Shown piece after piece: positions 8,288 through 17,812 of a stretch of DNA of 64,000 nt. Origin of the DNA: Pyrinomonadaceae bacterium (GTDB lineage: Bacteria; Acidobacteriota; Blastocatellia; Pyrinomonadales; Pyrinomonadaceae); NCBI GenBank assembly GCA_021228405.1, contig JAJQRF010000001.1, positions 124,001-188,000 on the forward strand. Reading direction: 5' to 3'. Position numbers and translations under genes: made by a program. Positions within the stretch are counted from its first letter, which is position 1; each line of letters starts with the position of its first letter. Below the pieces are notes generated by a model, which had not been told where the DNA came from, did no database searches, and saw nothing but the letters and a program-made list of their open reading frames with translations.

Positions 8288-10225
8288 TTAGAGCACAGGA
8301 TTTTCCATAATTTCGGCTAAACCTTTTAATCTTTGTGAATCAGTCGCGTTTTTCGCAGTTTCAGAGCCTTTCATCAATGAGGAAACAAAACTCTTAAGCT
8401 TTTTCCTGTCGTCTTTTTTGAGTTTTGAATTTTCCGCGTTTTGAATCGACTTCCGAATATCCGCGATTTGGCTTGAGGTCAAAGCTTGTGAACGTTCGAG
8501 TTGATCGACATAGGCTTTCGCAACGACCAGATTTTTACCCCAAACGATTCTCTCCTGATTTTGCACATTAAACTCGGAAACCTTCACGCTTCTGGCGGCA
8601 TCGATCTCGTTCTGCGACAAAGCATTTGTCGGAACGAGTTCAAAGATGTCCAGACCGCGCGCGATTTCCGAACCGTAAATATGACCGTTATACCAATAAG
8701 CCGACCAATCGCCGCCGAGAATGAGCATTTTAGGATCGATCGGACCGCGGTCAAAATACGCAATTTCAAAAGGATTGCTTGCATCGGTAAAGTCCATCAC
8801 GGAAATTCCGCCCTGATACCAAGCCTGAACTTTCAAATCTCTTCCCGGAACGGGAATCAGCGAACCGTTATGCGCGACACAGTTCTCGCTGTCGCCCTGC
8901 GCGGCAGGCAATTTGTAATAGCTGGCAAAGTTGAGTTTATTTCCCGTTAAGTTGAATACCGCATTCGCACCCCACACGTTAGGATCATTCGCGCGGCAGC
9001 GCGCGCCCATTCCGCCGCCCCATTCATCGGTAAAGACTACCTTTTTACCGTCATTTGAAAACGAAGCGGAGTGCCAGTAAGCATAATTGGGATCATTTAC
9101 CGCATCGACCCGTTTCGGATTTGCCGGGTCTTTGATGTCCAGCAGAATGCCGTTTCCCGAACACGCGCCGGCGGCTAATCCGATCTCCGAATAAACGGTA
9201 ATATCGTGGCACTGGTCGGTATCAGACGGTCTTGAAAGTCCGTTGTTGCTGTGCGATCCGCCGTTATTCAAACCGTTTAAGGCTCCGGTTCGAGGGTCGA
9301 TAAAAACTCTCGGACTCGAAACTATTTGCGATTTTTGCGGTTCTGCAACGGGAACTTTGATGACATCGATTCTAAATAATGCGGTGTTCGGATTTTCCGC
9401 GGGCATCCCGTCCGAACATCCTGCAAGTTCTTCGCTCTGACGAACAAACGAAGTTCCCGAAACATAGATATAAACGTTTTTATTATCCTTCGGATCGGTA
9501 ACGAGCGTGTGTGTATGCGAACCGCGGCAGGTTTGCACTGCCGCAACCTGTTTGGGATTTTCGATGTTGCTGATGTCAAAAATTCTCACTCCGCGAAAAC
9601 GGTCTTTTTGAGCGGCTGGCAAGCCTTGCGCATTTTCTTGTCCGGTAGCCGCCGGAAAACCTTGTTGTCCGCAATCCAAACGTCCGTTCGGCATTTCGAC
9701 GGACATAAAAAGCAAATTTTTATAGACGGAAACGTCGCCTTGTCCGCCCGGACAAAGCATCGAAGTCACTAATTTGGTTTTTGCCGGATTTGAAATGTCA
9801 TAGATGTTTACGCCATAGAAATTTCCCTGAAAAAGATGATTTCCCTGAAAAGCCAGATCGGAATTGGCAAAAGCAAGTTGAGCAAAAACCAACTGAAAAG
9901 GTTTCGGCATTTTTGAAGTATCGCCGATACCTAATTGACCTAACGTTTCCTGAACTCTCGGATTATCGGCATCATCCGAACCGAGTTGAAACGCTTCCGG
10001 CTTCTGCAAAAGCGTCAGATGCCTCATTCCCAGCATAGCTTCTCCCGCGTCGTATAATCCCGGTTTGAGATTGGCGCGCGGGTCGCTCACGTTTGAACCT
10101 TTCATTCCCGCCGGAAGCTTCGGTGCAGGTTCGAGATTTTGAGCGAATGTTCCCGCCGTTAAAAGTAAACAAAAAAGAAATAAAACTGAAATAAAACGGA
10201 AAGTATTAATACTTAATTGACTCAT
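8288..10225 (-). CDS. Secreted LVIVD-repeat beta-propeller protein
   Basis: A 645-residue exported protein. The ATG at 10225 is chosen because AAGGAGAATCG precedes it; the upstream in-frame extension to 10339 overlaps the DUF305 gene and looks unlike coding sequence. A signal peptide (hydrophobic core FISVLFLFCLLL, cleavage near TFAQ) is followed by propeller blades with the recurring VNIYDISNPAKTKLV / VRIFDISNIENPKQV pattern of LVIVD repeats. Four or more Cys in the blades suggest disulfides. The C-terminal ~60 residues are Lys-rich and helical. It lies 10 bp after the DUF305 gene, so co-translation is likely. Function unknown; surface or periplasmic. Confidence 0.85.
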   Translation of the reverse strand: MSQLSINTFRFISVLFLFCLLLTAGTFAQNLEPAPKLPAGMKGSNVSDPRANLKPGLYDAGEAMLGMRHLTLLQKPEAFQLGSDDADNPRVQETLGQLGIGDTSKMPKPFQLVFAQLAFANSDLAFQGNHLFQGNFYGVNIYDISNPAKTKLVTSMLCPGGQGDVSVYKNLLFMSVEMPNGRLDCGQQGFPAATGQENAQGLPAAQKDRFRGVRIFDISNIENPKQVAAVQTCRGSHTHTLVTDPKDNKNVYIYVSGTSFVRQSEELAGCSDGMPAENPNTALFRIDVIKVPVAEPQKSQIVSSPRVFIDPRTGALNGLNNGGSHSNNGLSRPSDTDQCHDITVYSEIGLAAGACSGNGILLDIKDPANPKRVDAVNDPNYAYWHSASFSNDGKKVVFTDEWGGGMGARCRANDPNVWGANAVFNLTGNKLNFASYYKLPAAQGDSENCVAHNGSLIPVPGRDLKVQAWYQGGISVMDFTDASNPFEIAYFDRGPIDPKMLILGGDWSAYWYNGHIYGSEIARGLDIFELVPTNALSQNEIDAARSVKVSEFNVQNQERIVWGKNLVVAKAYVDQLERSQALTSSQIADIRKSIQNAENSKLKKDDRKKLKSFVSSLMKGSETAKNATDSQRLKGLAEIMENPVL

Positions 10226-10235
10226 CGATTCTCCT

Positions 10236-10997
10236 TTAAGGTTTCTCACCCAACATATTCTGCATAATTTTGATCTCTGCGGTCTGTCCGCTGTCAACGT
10301 CCGTTGCAAAATTGAACAGTTCCGCATCCTGTCCCGCACCCGCCGTATCGAATAAATCGTTGACCATAACCAACGCGCCTTTGTGATGCTGAATCATTCC
10401 TTTCAAAAAAAGTTTGTCAAACTCGGCACCTTTGGCGTTTTTCAACGCTTCCATTTGCTCTTCCGTGAGCATTCCGGGCATCATCATCTGATGACCCGAC
10501 GAATGATGCTTTGACGAATGATGCCCGGACATATCCATTCCCGGCATTTTCGACATCGAAACATCTTGTCCGCGGTTTCCCAACCAACGTTTCATAAAAT
10601 TCATTTCGTCCGATTGGGACTGGCTGATGCGCGCTCCGAGCAATCTGATATTTTTGTTTTCGGTTCGCGCTTCGATCAACGCGGTCATTTCCACCGCCTG
10701 AGCGTGGTGCATAATCATACCCTGCATAAATTCGACATCTTTCGGCGCAATCGGCGGCAATGTTGCCCTCGTCGAAGGAGGCAAAACTTTCGTCGCCTGT
10801 CCCGGCGCACCGGGTTGGACTATGACCGGCGGCGGACTTTTTTCGGATTGTTGTGCGTAAATCGGAAGCGTTAAAAGAATTGAAAAAAAGCATACGGACA
10901 AAAATCCGCCTTTCGAGATAATGAATTTAAAAGCTACCTCAAAAGGAAATTTGTCGCTGTAGATAAATTTGGATAACGGCGTATTTCGATCTGACAT
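10236..10997 (-). CDS. DUF305 ferritin-like exported protein
   Basis: A 253-residue protein with an N-terminal hydrophobic export segment (around residues 30-48, ending PIYAQ), a Pro-rich linker, then two DUF305 halves. Each half carries a met/his motif (FMQGMIMHHAQAVEM and FLKGMIQHHKGALVM). Between them is a His/Met-rich stretch (MDMSGHHSSKHHSSGHQ) suited to metal, possibly copper, binding. DUF305 proteins are four-helix bundles often found with metal-resistance genes. The unusually long N-terminus leaves the start uncertain. It is the first gene of a two-gene operon with the LVIVD gene. Confidence 0.88.
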   Translation of the reverse strand: MSDRNTPLSKFIYSDKFPFEVAFKFIISKGGFLSVCFFSILLTLPIYAQQSEKSPPPVIVQPGAPGQATKVLPPSTRATLPPIAPKDVEFMQGMIMHHAQAVEMTALIEARTENKNIRLLGARISQSQSDEMNFMKRWLGNRGQDVSMSKMPGMDMSGHHSSKHHSSGHQMMMPGMLTEEQMEALKNAKGAEFDKLFLKGMIQHHKGALVMVNDLFDTAGAGQDAELFNFATDVDSGQTAEIKIMQNMLGEKP

Positions 10998-11206
10998 TTG
11001 AGTATTAAACTTATCACAAAAATTACCTTCCTGCCACCGTCTTAGAAAAGCTTTCGGACTTGAGATTTGTTACTCAAAATATAAAAAATTATCTTTCAAA
11101 GCGGGAGCGGAAAGCCGCATATGCAGTAATTCCTTTCTTTTCTCCATATCCGGCATTATGCTACTTAAAACTACGCAAATTTTCGATTTTTGTTTACCCT
11201 GAATTA

Positions 11207-11575
11207 TCAGAAAGATAAGACTTTCAATAAATGCGACGGGCAAGTTTTACAATCCGACGAGCCGAATTTTGAAATGACCGCCTTCGCTCCGCTTTTCAAG
11301 AGATTTTGATTGTAGAAACACTCTTCTTTTTTTTCGGACGGATAAATTTCGACTTTGACAAGCCCGACCGAACAGTGCGCAAGAAGATAATCAATGTGCC
11401 AACGCAGTTTTTTCTCTTGGCTTTTGTGACGCGCCACGCGCCTTGAAAGATTTTTCATCGCGCTTCCCGTGTAAACGTAATTCCCTTTTGCAAATCTGCA
11501 AACGCCCAACGCGCCGATCTTCAAACTGATATTTTCCCTGATTTCTATTTTCAGTTGATAACAGCCCGAATCCAT
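11207..11575 (-). CDS. DUF123 (GIY-YIG-like) protein
   Basis: A 122-residue protein matching the DUF123 pattern: GVCRFAKGNYVYTGSAMKNL, then RRVARHKSQEKKLRWHIDYLL, then a Cys-rich end (CKTCPSHLL). DUF123 is related to GIY-YIG nucleases and in some bacteria is fused to endonuclease III, suggesting a nucleic-acid function. The ATG at 11575 is 10 bp from the first unit of the 21-bp array, and its only ribosome-site-like sequence (GGGAAG) is part of that array. Confidence 0.88.
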   Translation of the reverse strand: MDSGCYQLKIEIRENISLKIGALGVCRFAKGNYVYTGSAMKNLSRRVARHKSQEKKLRWHIDYLLAHCSVGLVKVEIYPSEKKEECFYNQNLLKSGAKAVISKFGSSDCKTCPSHLLKVLSF

Positions 11576-11584
11576 AAATTTATC

Positions 11585-11872
11585 TTCCCTAAATGAATTA
11601 GGGAGTTCCCTAATTCATTTAGGGAGCGCAAAAAATGATTTAGGGGCTTCCCTGAACGATTGCGAGAGTTCCCTGATTCATTTAGTGAAGCCACTGAACG
11701 ACAGCGAGAGTTCCCTGATTCGTTTAGGGAAGCCGCTAATTCATTTAGGGAACTCACTAATCTATCCGAAGAACTCACTAAATGATTTAGGGAACTCTCT
11801 GACTCATCAGGTGAAATCCCTAAATCATTTAGTGAAGTCCCTAATTCAATTAAAAAGTTCCCTGACATAGGC
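11585..11872. repeat. Quasi-palindromic 21-bp tandem array (13.7 units)
   Basis: Thirteen consecutive units of exactly 21 bp run from 11585 to 11857, followed by a partial fourteenth. The consensus TTCCCTAAT-N3-ATTTAGGGAA is itself close to a palindrome. Because 21 is a multiple of three, heptad-like open frames (SLNELGN-type) appear on both strands; I treat these as by-products. The array fills the gap between the DUF123 gene and the APC permease. Confidence 0.85.
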
Positions 11873-11911
11873 TGAAACGCGACTGCGCAGCAGATTCAAT
11901 CCAAAATCGCT

Positions 11912-13921
11912 TTAACCGCCGACGTGAACGCTCGGACGGATTTCGGGGTCGGGTTCCGCCTGACGCAGAATTTCGCGCGTCACGGGGGCGGTGTCGCCTT
12001 CGCCGAACAGGACGTAGCGAATCAGATACATAATTGGATTTCCCTCGCTCCAACCGAAATAAACGTGCGGAATTTTACCCGTCGTGTCGCGCAGATTCAT
12101 CAGCAGAGCCGCAATTGCGTTCGGCACGGCGGGAGCCTGCGTCCGCAGAATCTTGTAGCCTTCGATGTCGTAGCCGCGAATGTGCAGTTTTCCTTTGAAT
12201 TCGGAAGCATCGCCCGTTTCGATTTCGTAGAAAACGATCGGGTCGGTCGCCGGAATATGGTTGTCGATCCGTTTTTCGTGTTCCTTGAAGCGATACTCGG
12301 CAACGTCGCCCTGTTCGCGCCGGTTCGTCACGATGCGAATGTCGCCTTCGCTCAATTCATCCAGGATTTGACGCGCTTTGTCGTCGAATTCGATCTTGTC
12401 GATACGGATTTCGGTCGAACGCAATGCACGTGAAATAAATGAAGCCGCAATGATCGCAAAGATGAAAAACGAAGCGATCTTGATGCCGTCGGGACGTTCG
12501 ACGATATTCGTGATGGTCGTGTAAATAAAAACCACTGCGATCGCGCCGAATGCCCATTTCCAATTATTTTTCTGCCGCGAAGCCGAAAGCGTCACGGCAA
12601 CCGCCGCCGAACTCATCAGCACGAGAACGCCCGTTGCATATGCGCCGCCCTGCGCGTCAACGTCCGCCTGAAACCAGATCGTCACGGCAAAGCAGATGAT
12701 CGTGAAAACCATCGTGAGCGGTCGCGTCGCCCGCGCCCATTCGGGAGCCATCCCGTAGCGCGGCAGATAGCGCGGCACGATGTTTAGCAAACCCGCCATC
12801 GCCGACGCGCCCGCAAACCAGAGAATCAGAATGGTCGAAATATCGTAAAAAGTTCCGAAAACATTGCCGACCGTCGGGCTGAAAATCTCGCCGAATTTGT
12901 CGTGTGCGATATATGCCAGAGCGCGTCCGTTTGCCTTTCCTTTTTCCATTCCGCAAACACAAAACTGCGGAATTTCGTGAAGTCTTTCCTTATCTTCACA
13001 CGAAATCGCGGGACAAAATTCACGTTGGGGAATCAAAACGCTTGTGACGAAACTGCTCATCATAAGCATAAAGCTCATTATCACGGCGGCAGTTGTCAAT
13101 AATTTCCGCGTGTTGCCGATACGGTTCGGACTTTTGACGAGCGGCATTACCGCCACGCCCGTTTCAAATCCCGAAAGACCGAGCGCGAGCTTGGGGAAAA
13201 CGATCAATGCAAAACCGATCAGCAAAAAAACATTGCCGTTTGAGTTGCGATACGAAAATAATCCTGTTTTCCAATTGCTCAACAATTCGGGATGCGTGAA
13301 AACTTCATACATTCCGACAACCAGAACGACGACATTCATCATAAGATAAATCGCCACGAGAACGACGGCAATGCCGATCGCTTCCTTGAATCCTTTCAGA
13401 AAAACGATTCCCAAAACGGCGATCAAAACCAGCGTGACCCAGACCGGATGTTCGAGAAAATGCAGATTTCCCTGCACGAAAGGATTTTCGAGGATGTGCG
13501 CCGTCGCATCGGCGGCGGAAAGCGTGATCGTGATGACAAAATCGGTCGCGACGAATCCCAAAAGAACGAGCACGAAAAGTTTTCCGCGCCAGCGTGAGAG
13601 CAGATTTTCGAGCATCGCGATCGAACCTTCGCCGTGCGGACTTTCTTTCGCAACGCGGCTGTAGATCGGCAACGCGCCGAACAAAGTCAGCAAAACCAGA
13701 ATAAAGGTTGCGACCGGCGATAAAAAACTCGCCGCCAAAAACGCGATTCCGGGCTGATAACCGAGCGTCGAGAAATAATCAACGCCCGTCAGACACATCA
13801 CTTTCCACCAAGGATGCTGTTGGTGTCGGTGCTCTTTTTCGTAAGGTCCTTCGATTTCTTTGACCCCTTCGTAAAACCAATCCTTAAAACGGCTTCTCTT
13901 TTCAGTTTTATCGGTTTTCAT
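11912..13921 (-). CDS. APC-superfamily permease with soluble C-terminal domain
   Basis: A 669-residue integral membrane protein. An acidic/basic N-terminal segment of ~45 residues precedes a motif ([19 protein letters not shown]) like the first APC transmembrane helix, with the unwound glycine region; about twelve hydrophobic helices follow. The last ~170 residues are soluble and predicted cytosolic, beginning after a charged segment ([16 protein letters not shown]). They contain alternating beta/alpha elements and may be a regulatory domain. Substrate (amino acid or cation) cannot be read from the sequence. No clear ribosome site precedes the ATG at 13921, so the start is less certain. Confidence 0.8.
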   Translation of the reverse strand: MKTDKTEKRSRFKDWFYEGVKEIEGPYEKEHRHQQHPWWKVMCLTGVDYFSTLGYQPGIAFLAASFLSPVATFILVLLTLFGALPIYSRVAKESPHGEGSIAMLENLLSRWRGKLFVLVLLGFVATDFVITITLSAADATAHILENPFVQGNLHFLEHPVWVTLVLIAVLGIVFLKGFKEAIGIAVVLVAIYLMMNVVVLVVGMYEVFTHPELLSNWKTGLFSYRNSNGNVFLLIGFALIVFPKLALGLSGFETGVAVMPLVKSPNRIGNTRKLLTTAAVIMSFMLMMSSFVTSVLIPQREFCPAISCEDKERLHEIPQFCVCGMEKGKANGRALAYIAHDKFGEIFSPTVGNVFGTFYDISTILILWFAGASAMAGLLNIVPRYLPRYGMAPEWARATRPLTMVFTIICFAVTIWFQADVDAQGGAYATGVLVLMSSAAVAVTLSASRQKNNWKWAFGAIAVVFIYTTITNIVERPDGIKIASFFIFAIIAASFISRALRSTEIRIDKIEFDDKARQILDELSEGDIRIVTNRREQGDVAEYRFKEHEKRIDNHIPATDPIVFYEIETGDASEFKGKLHIRGYDIEGYKILRTQAPAVPNAIAALLMNLRDTTGKIPHVYFGWSEGNPIMYLIRYVLFGEGDTAPVTREILRQAEPDPEIRPSVHVGG

Positions 13922-14316
13922 ATTAATTCGCGCATCAAAAATAAAAACGAAGCGGATAAACCCCTCGTTCCGACTCTGATCCCGAGTTTCAATTTGAACT
14001 TGTAAATTATTTGTTTCAAAAACGATTTTCGCACAAATTTCTTAAGATTTTATAAAGATGCAGTTTATTTTAATGAAATGCAATAACGGAAAGTAGTTTC
14101 GGAAATAAAAAACGCTTCTTTCACAATGGCATTAATAACCCTCTGCCGAATAAAATGAAACTTAAAAACAAAATCTTATAAATTTAACAAAATACGATTA
14201 TTTATCAGTTGTGAAACTTAAGCAAGACAGGAGAAAGCCGCAGGAGAAATTATGGCTTTGCCGTTTGCCGATTTTTGATTTCAACAATAGTTTTGATCGA
14301 ATCTGCGATTGAAATT
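13922..14316. other. AT-rich intergenic stretch without a recognised gene
   Basis: No tRNA, strong hairpin or supported ORF seen. It must hold the promoter of the APC permease (minus strand) near 13950-14050. A minus-strand frame running through 14250-14531 enters here (see the finding on the propeller gene). Confidence 0.5.
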
Positions 14317-15555
14317 TTAATGCCTCGCGACGATCTCGCTATGATGAATCCCGAGATGATGCCCGCGCCAGCCGAGCCTGTAATGAGGACTTTGCCTGTA
14401 AACGTCGCGGCGGAACGGGAAAACCGTTTCGTGCACTTTCTCAAACGTTTTGCGGTCGTAAACGCACAGATAATTGTAACCGCGATTTCCGCCGACCAGA
14501 TATTTTCCGTCCGGCGAAACCCGCGCGGCATAAACGCCGTCAGCGATTCGTCCGCCCGTTATCTGTAAAGTTTGCAAAATATAATGCGTGCTGGTCGGCG
14601 CGGGTCGTCTGCTCAGACCGCCGATAATATTTTTGAATAATTTCGGAGTCTGGAGAAATCTCTGCCAAAAATTCGGATAACAACCGATAATGCGGCTGTG
14701 GTCGAAGGTGCCGAGCGGAATTTCGACGATGCAATGCCCGCCACCGCTCGCGACGTAAAGATTATCGTCGGCGGTCACTTCGACATCCGAATTCAAATGA
14801 ATCGGAAATTCCGCGCCCGAACTCCAGATGCGCGTGATTTTCGCGGTCGGCAGATCGATCTCGTAAATATATTCGCGCACATAGTTCGGCGACCATTCGA
14901 TAAAATTTTCGTAATCCGAAGCAATCGAATAAGTCAGGGCATAACCGACCGGCTTTGTCGGGTGAACGCAGTTGTGCCAGATATTGTTCTGAACTTTAAT
15001 GATCTTTGCGCGTTTCGACACGTCGGGCTCATCCATATCGAAAACGCAAATTTGGCGGACATCGTATTTTTCAGGACCGAGATCGCCGATCAAAACGTAT
15101 CGGTTCGTCGAATCCCATCTCAGTTCGTGTGCGTTTTCGAGATAATGCGGTCCGAGATTTTCGGGATTTTTCAGATCGTTGATATTGAAACGATAGATAT
15201 AATCGCCGATCGCGCCGATGAAGCGTTCCGAATCCGAATACCAGAGATGATGCGTATTCGAGCGCAAACGATAGGCGCATTCTTCAAAATACATCGTCGA
15301 CTGCCGCGCCGCGATCTTCATATCGTTCGGGTCTTCGACATCAACCAGCACAATTTGTTGACTGAAATTTCCGAGCAGAGCATATTTCCCGTTCGGTGCC
15401 AGTGAAACGTTGTGCGCGGAACTGATTCCTTCAAAATGCTTTATGTAATATTTGCATTCGGGAAAATCGAACCTCAAAATCCCCGCGCTTCCGATCAAAC
15501 CGTCAATGTGAACTCCGTCCAGAGCCGTGTAAAAACTAAAGCGTTCGTCCTGCAT
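14317..15555 (-). CDS. Seven-bladed beta-propeller-like protein of unknown function
   Basis: A 412-residue protein with repeated blade strands such as VSLAPNGKYALLGN, LYVASGGGHCIVEI and ARVSPDGKYLVGGN, the YVTN/WD-like 'SPDGKY' signature. No signal peptide is present, so it is probably cytosolic. His-rich segments (RSNTHHLW, NIWHNCVHP, SSAHNV) recur at blade edges and could bind a metal; this is speculative. AGGAGG lies just upstream of the ATG. It is 33 bp downstream of the DUF4177 gene and probably co-transcribed. The C-terminal ~25 residues look unnatural compared with another frame (see findings). Confidence 0.65.
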   Translation of the reverse strand: MQDERFSFYTALDGVHIDGLIGSAGILRFDFPECKYYIKHFEGISSAHNVSLAPNGKYALLGNFSQQIVLVDVEDPNDMKIAARQSTMYFEECAYRLRSNTHHLWYSDSERFIGAIGDYIYRFNINDLKNPENLGPHYLENAHELRWDSTNRYVLIGDLGPEKYDVRQICVFDMDEPDVSKRAKIIKVQNNIWHNCVHPTKPVGYALTYSIASDYENFIEWSPNYVREYIYEIDLPTAKITRIWSSGAEFPIHLNSDVEVTADDNLYVASGGGHCIVEIPLGTFDHSRIIGCYPNFWQRFLQTPKLFKNIIGGLSRRPAPTSTHYILQTLQITGGRIADGVYAARVSPDGKYLVGGNRGYNYLCVYDRKTFEKVHETVFPFRRDVYRQSPHYRLGWRGHHLGIHHSEIVARH

Positions 15556-15588
15556 AACAATCGCCTCCTACTTTTTTGTTACGATTTT

Positions 15589-15783
15589 TTAACTTTTCGT
15601 CCGTTTCAAAATGTATGTTCCTTCGCAAGAATAAGCGTGATCTCCGTTCGGCTGAAACGAGATCAGCTCCCAACCTTCACTGCCGAGCTTGTTCAAAACC
15701 TCTTCGGCGGAATTTGCGGAGGAAGGTCCTAATTTAAAGATTTTATATTCCCAGTTGGTTCTGTTTTCTTCAGGATTTGACAT
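15589..15783 (-). CDS. DUF4177 small protein
   Basis: A 64-residue protein with the DUF4177 pattern WEYKIFKL...LNKLGSEGWELISF...YILKRT, a small beta-alpha-beta fold of unknown role. The ATG at 15783 is chosen over the GTG at 15789 because GGAG lies 8 nt from the ATG and only 2 nt from the GTG. First gene of a probable operon with the propeller gene. Confidence 0.85.
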   Translation of the reverse strand: MSNPEENRTNWEYKIFKLGPSSANSAEEVLNKLGSEGWELISFQPNGDHAYSCEGTYILKRTKS

Positions 15784-16137
15784 AAACACATCTCCGAATT
15801 TTCAGTAATTTCTATTTAATTATGCCTGAACGAAGCGATTATCAACTCATAAAATTTTCAGCCCGAAAATTTAAGAACAGTTTTCAAGAATAGTTTGCGG
15901 ACGATGTTTGATTGCTCCGCGACAAGTTTAATTTTTATGTTTGTCCATAATATATTATTTTTTGTAAATTACAACACTTATTTTTTCGGAAGCATAAAAA
16001 TCTCGATGGAACAATAAATGCTGAAAATCCGCATTAAATTGAAAAATTCGCTATTTACCGGGAACAAACGGTGAGAAAGATAAAGTGCCGGAGCAAACGA
16101 ACGTGACAGATCAATCTGAGCTTTATCGAGCGGATTT
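15784..16137. other. Intergenic region between DUF4177 and TPR genes
   Basis: AT-rich; the only structure I see is an 8-bp hairpin (AAATTTTC with GAAAATTT, 15852-15872). It should contain the promoter for the DUF4177 operon and the 3' end of the TPR/CRTAC1 operon. No gene recognised. Confidence 0.45.
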
Positions 16138-17796
16138 TTAATTTTCCATCGTTTTTTTCGCTGTTTCGAGTTTTTTGGCTTTTTGCAGAGCGGCATCCGC
16201 TTCGATCTTTCTGCCTTTTGCTTTCAAAGCCTTCGACAGATTGAGAAAACCCGCGGGACTTTCGGGCATCAATTCGACAACTTTTTGAAATTGAACGACG
16301 GCTTCGTCAAATTTTCCCGCCTTGAGATTGGCAATTCCGGTATTCATCGCAAAAGTTGCGGCTTGGCGGTTCGTTTTTATCTTGTTCAGGCGCGATGCTT
16401 CCTGTAATTCGGCGCGTGCGCCTTCCATATCGCCTTTTGTCCGCAGAGCCGCGCCGAGTGTATTGTGAATTTCGGGCGCATCGGGCAAAAATTTCAGTGC
16501 CGCGCGAAACAGCGAGATCGCTTCGTCGGTTTTCCCTTGCTGTTGGCGCACCGAACCGAGCGTATAGATCGCTTCGCCGTAATCGGGTTTGATCTCGACG
16601 GCTTTTGAAAACGAGGCGGCGGCTTCGTCGAGTTTCGCCTGTTGGAGCAAAATAACGCCGAGCGTGTAATGTAGCTCGGGAAGCTTATCGGGTTGTAATT
16701 CGACGGCGCGACGCAGGTTTTTCAGGGCTTCGTCCAATTTATCCTGCTGTTTGAGCGCGAGTGCAAGATTGTAGTAAGCCGTCGCGTCTTCGGGAGTCAG
16801 GACGATCAAATCTTCGTAATTTTTGACCGCCGCCGCGAAATCCGCTTTTTGAATGAGTGCGATTCCGAGATTGTGCCGAATGTTGACATTATTCGGTTCG
16901 AGTTCGAGTGCTTTGCGAAAGACCGCGATCGCTTCGTCCGGCGTTCGCTTTTCGATCAAAACCAAGCCGAGATCGTTATATCCCTGAACGAAATCGGGTT
17001 TTATCCTGATAACCTGGCGAAACTCTTCCGCCGCCGCGTCAAGATCGTCGTCCGCCATAAATGCCTGCGCCATCGCCTGACGTGCTTCCAGCATTTCGGG
17101 AGCGAGTTTGACAACTTTTTTGAGCGAAGAGATTGCCGAAGTCGTGTCGCCCTTTTTCTCATAAGCCAGACCGAGGTAATAATGCGCTTCGATATTGGAC
17201 GGCATTAGCTTCGAGGCTTGCAACAACGCGCCGATCGCGCCTTCCGTATCATCGGAAAAATAACGTGCCGTGCCGAGAAAATAATGTGCCTGCGCCAATG
17301 TCGGCTTGAGCTTGACAGCAGTTTCAAATTCCTTAATGGCTTCTGGCAAGCGATTTGTCGCGGCAAGCACGAACCCGATTGCCGAATGCGCTTCGGCTGA
17401 ATTCGGTGAAACTTTGATCGCTTCCCTGTATTCAAAAATCGCGGCTTCCGCATTATTTTGCTGTTGAAACAAACTTCCGAGAAAAATTCGTGGTTCGGGC
17501 GATTTCGGACGCAGTTCGGCGGCTTTGCGAAAGGCTTCTTCGGCGGAATCGAACATCTGCAACTGCTGTCGTGCCATCCCGAGCGCGAGAAACGCTTCGT
17601 AATACTTCGGGTTTGCTTGGACGGCTTTTTCAAATTCGGCGACCGCACCCGAAAAATCATTTTTTTTCGCCAGCACGATTCCCTTTTGATAACTCAAAAC
17701 GGCTTTTCCCGTAACTTTTTGCGCAAACAAAGGCGCGGCAAAGATTGTCAGCCCGACGATCAGGAAAACCGATTTTTGAAAATAATCTTTCAGCAT
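16138..17796 (-). CDS. Exported TPR protein
   Basis: A 552-residue protein with an N-terminal signal peptide (FLIVGLTIFAAPLFAQ) followed by about 14 tetratricopeptide repeats of 34 residues, with the W/A-L-G-A-Y-A-x-P spacing (for example AEAHSAIGFVLAATNRLPEA). TPRs are helical scaffolds for protein partners; this one is entirely repeats. It is the last gene of a four-gene minus-strand operon, 16 bp after a CRTAC1-type gene. The operon pairing and the fused homologue at 43340 suggest it binds the FG-GAP proteins. Confidence 0.88.
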   Translation of the reverse strand: MLKDYFQKSVFLIVGLTIFAAPLFAQKVTGKAVLSYQKGIVLAKKNDFSGAVAEFEKAVQANPKYYEAFLALGMARQQLQMFDSAEEAFRKAAELRPKSPEPRIFLGSLFQQQNNAEAAIFEYREAIKVSPNSAEAHSAIGFVLAATNRLPEAIKEFETAVKLKPTLAQAHYFLGTARYFSDDTEGAIGALLQASKLMPSNIEAHYYLGLAYEKKGDTTSAISSLKKVVKLAPEMLEARQAMAQAFMADDDLDAAAEEFRQVIRIKPDFVQGYNDLGLVLIEKRTPDEAIAVFRKALELEPNNVNIRHNLGIALIQKADFAAAVKNYEDLIVLTPEDATAYYNLALALKQQDKLDEALKNLRRAVELQPDKLPELHYTLGVILLQQAKLDEAAASFSKAVEIKPDYGEAIYTLGSVRQQQGKTDEAISLFRAALKFLPDAPEIHNTLGAALRTKGDMEGARAELQEASRLNKIKTNRQAATFAMNTGIANLKAGKFDEAVVQFQKVVELMPESPAGFLNLSKALKAKGRKIEADAALQKAKKLETAKKTMEN

Positions 17797-17812
17797 AATT
17801 TCTTTGGGAAAA

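Noticed and set aside
10226-10339. Longer start for the LVIVD gene
   Set aside because: It would overlap the DUF305 gene end; AAGGAGAATCG immediately precedes the ATG at 10225.
11551-11870. Open frames on both strands encoding heptad-like SLNELGN repeats
   Set aside because: They arise because the 21-bp repeat unit is a multiple of three and palindromic; both strands are open and neither has a fitting ribosome site or protein-like composition.
11585-11872. CRISPR array
   Set aside because: There are no unrelated spacers between units; whole units are repeats of each other, and no cas genes are present.
14220-14275. Purine-rich AGGAGAAATT followed by ATG
   Set aside because: The frame stops after eight codons and nothing supports a peptide or leader gene.
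13922-14316. tRNA or other RNA gene in the larger gaps
   Set aside because: I looked for cloverleaf-like pairing and conserved T-arm sequence in the gaps above 300 bp and saw none.
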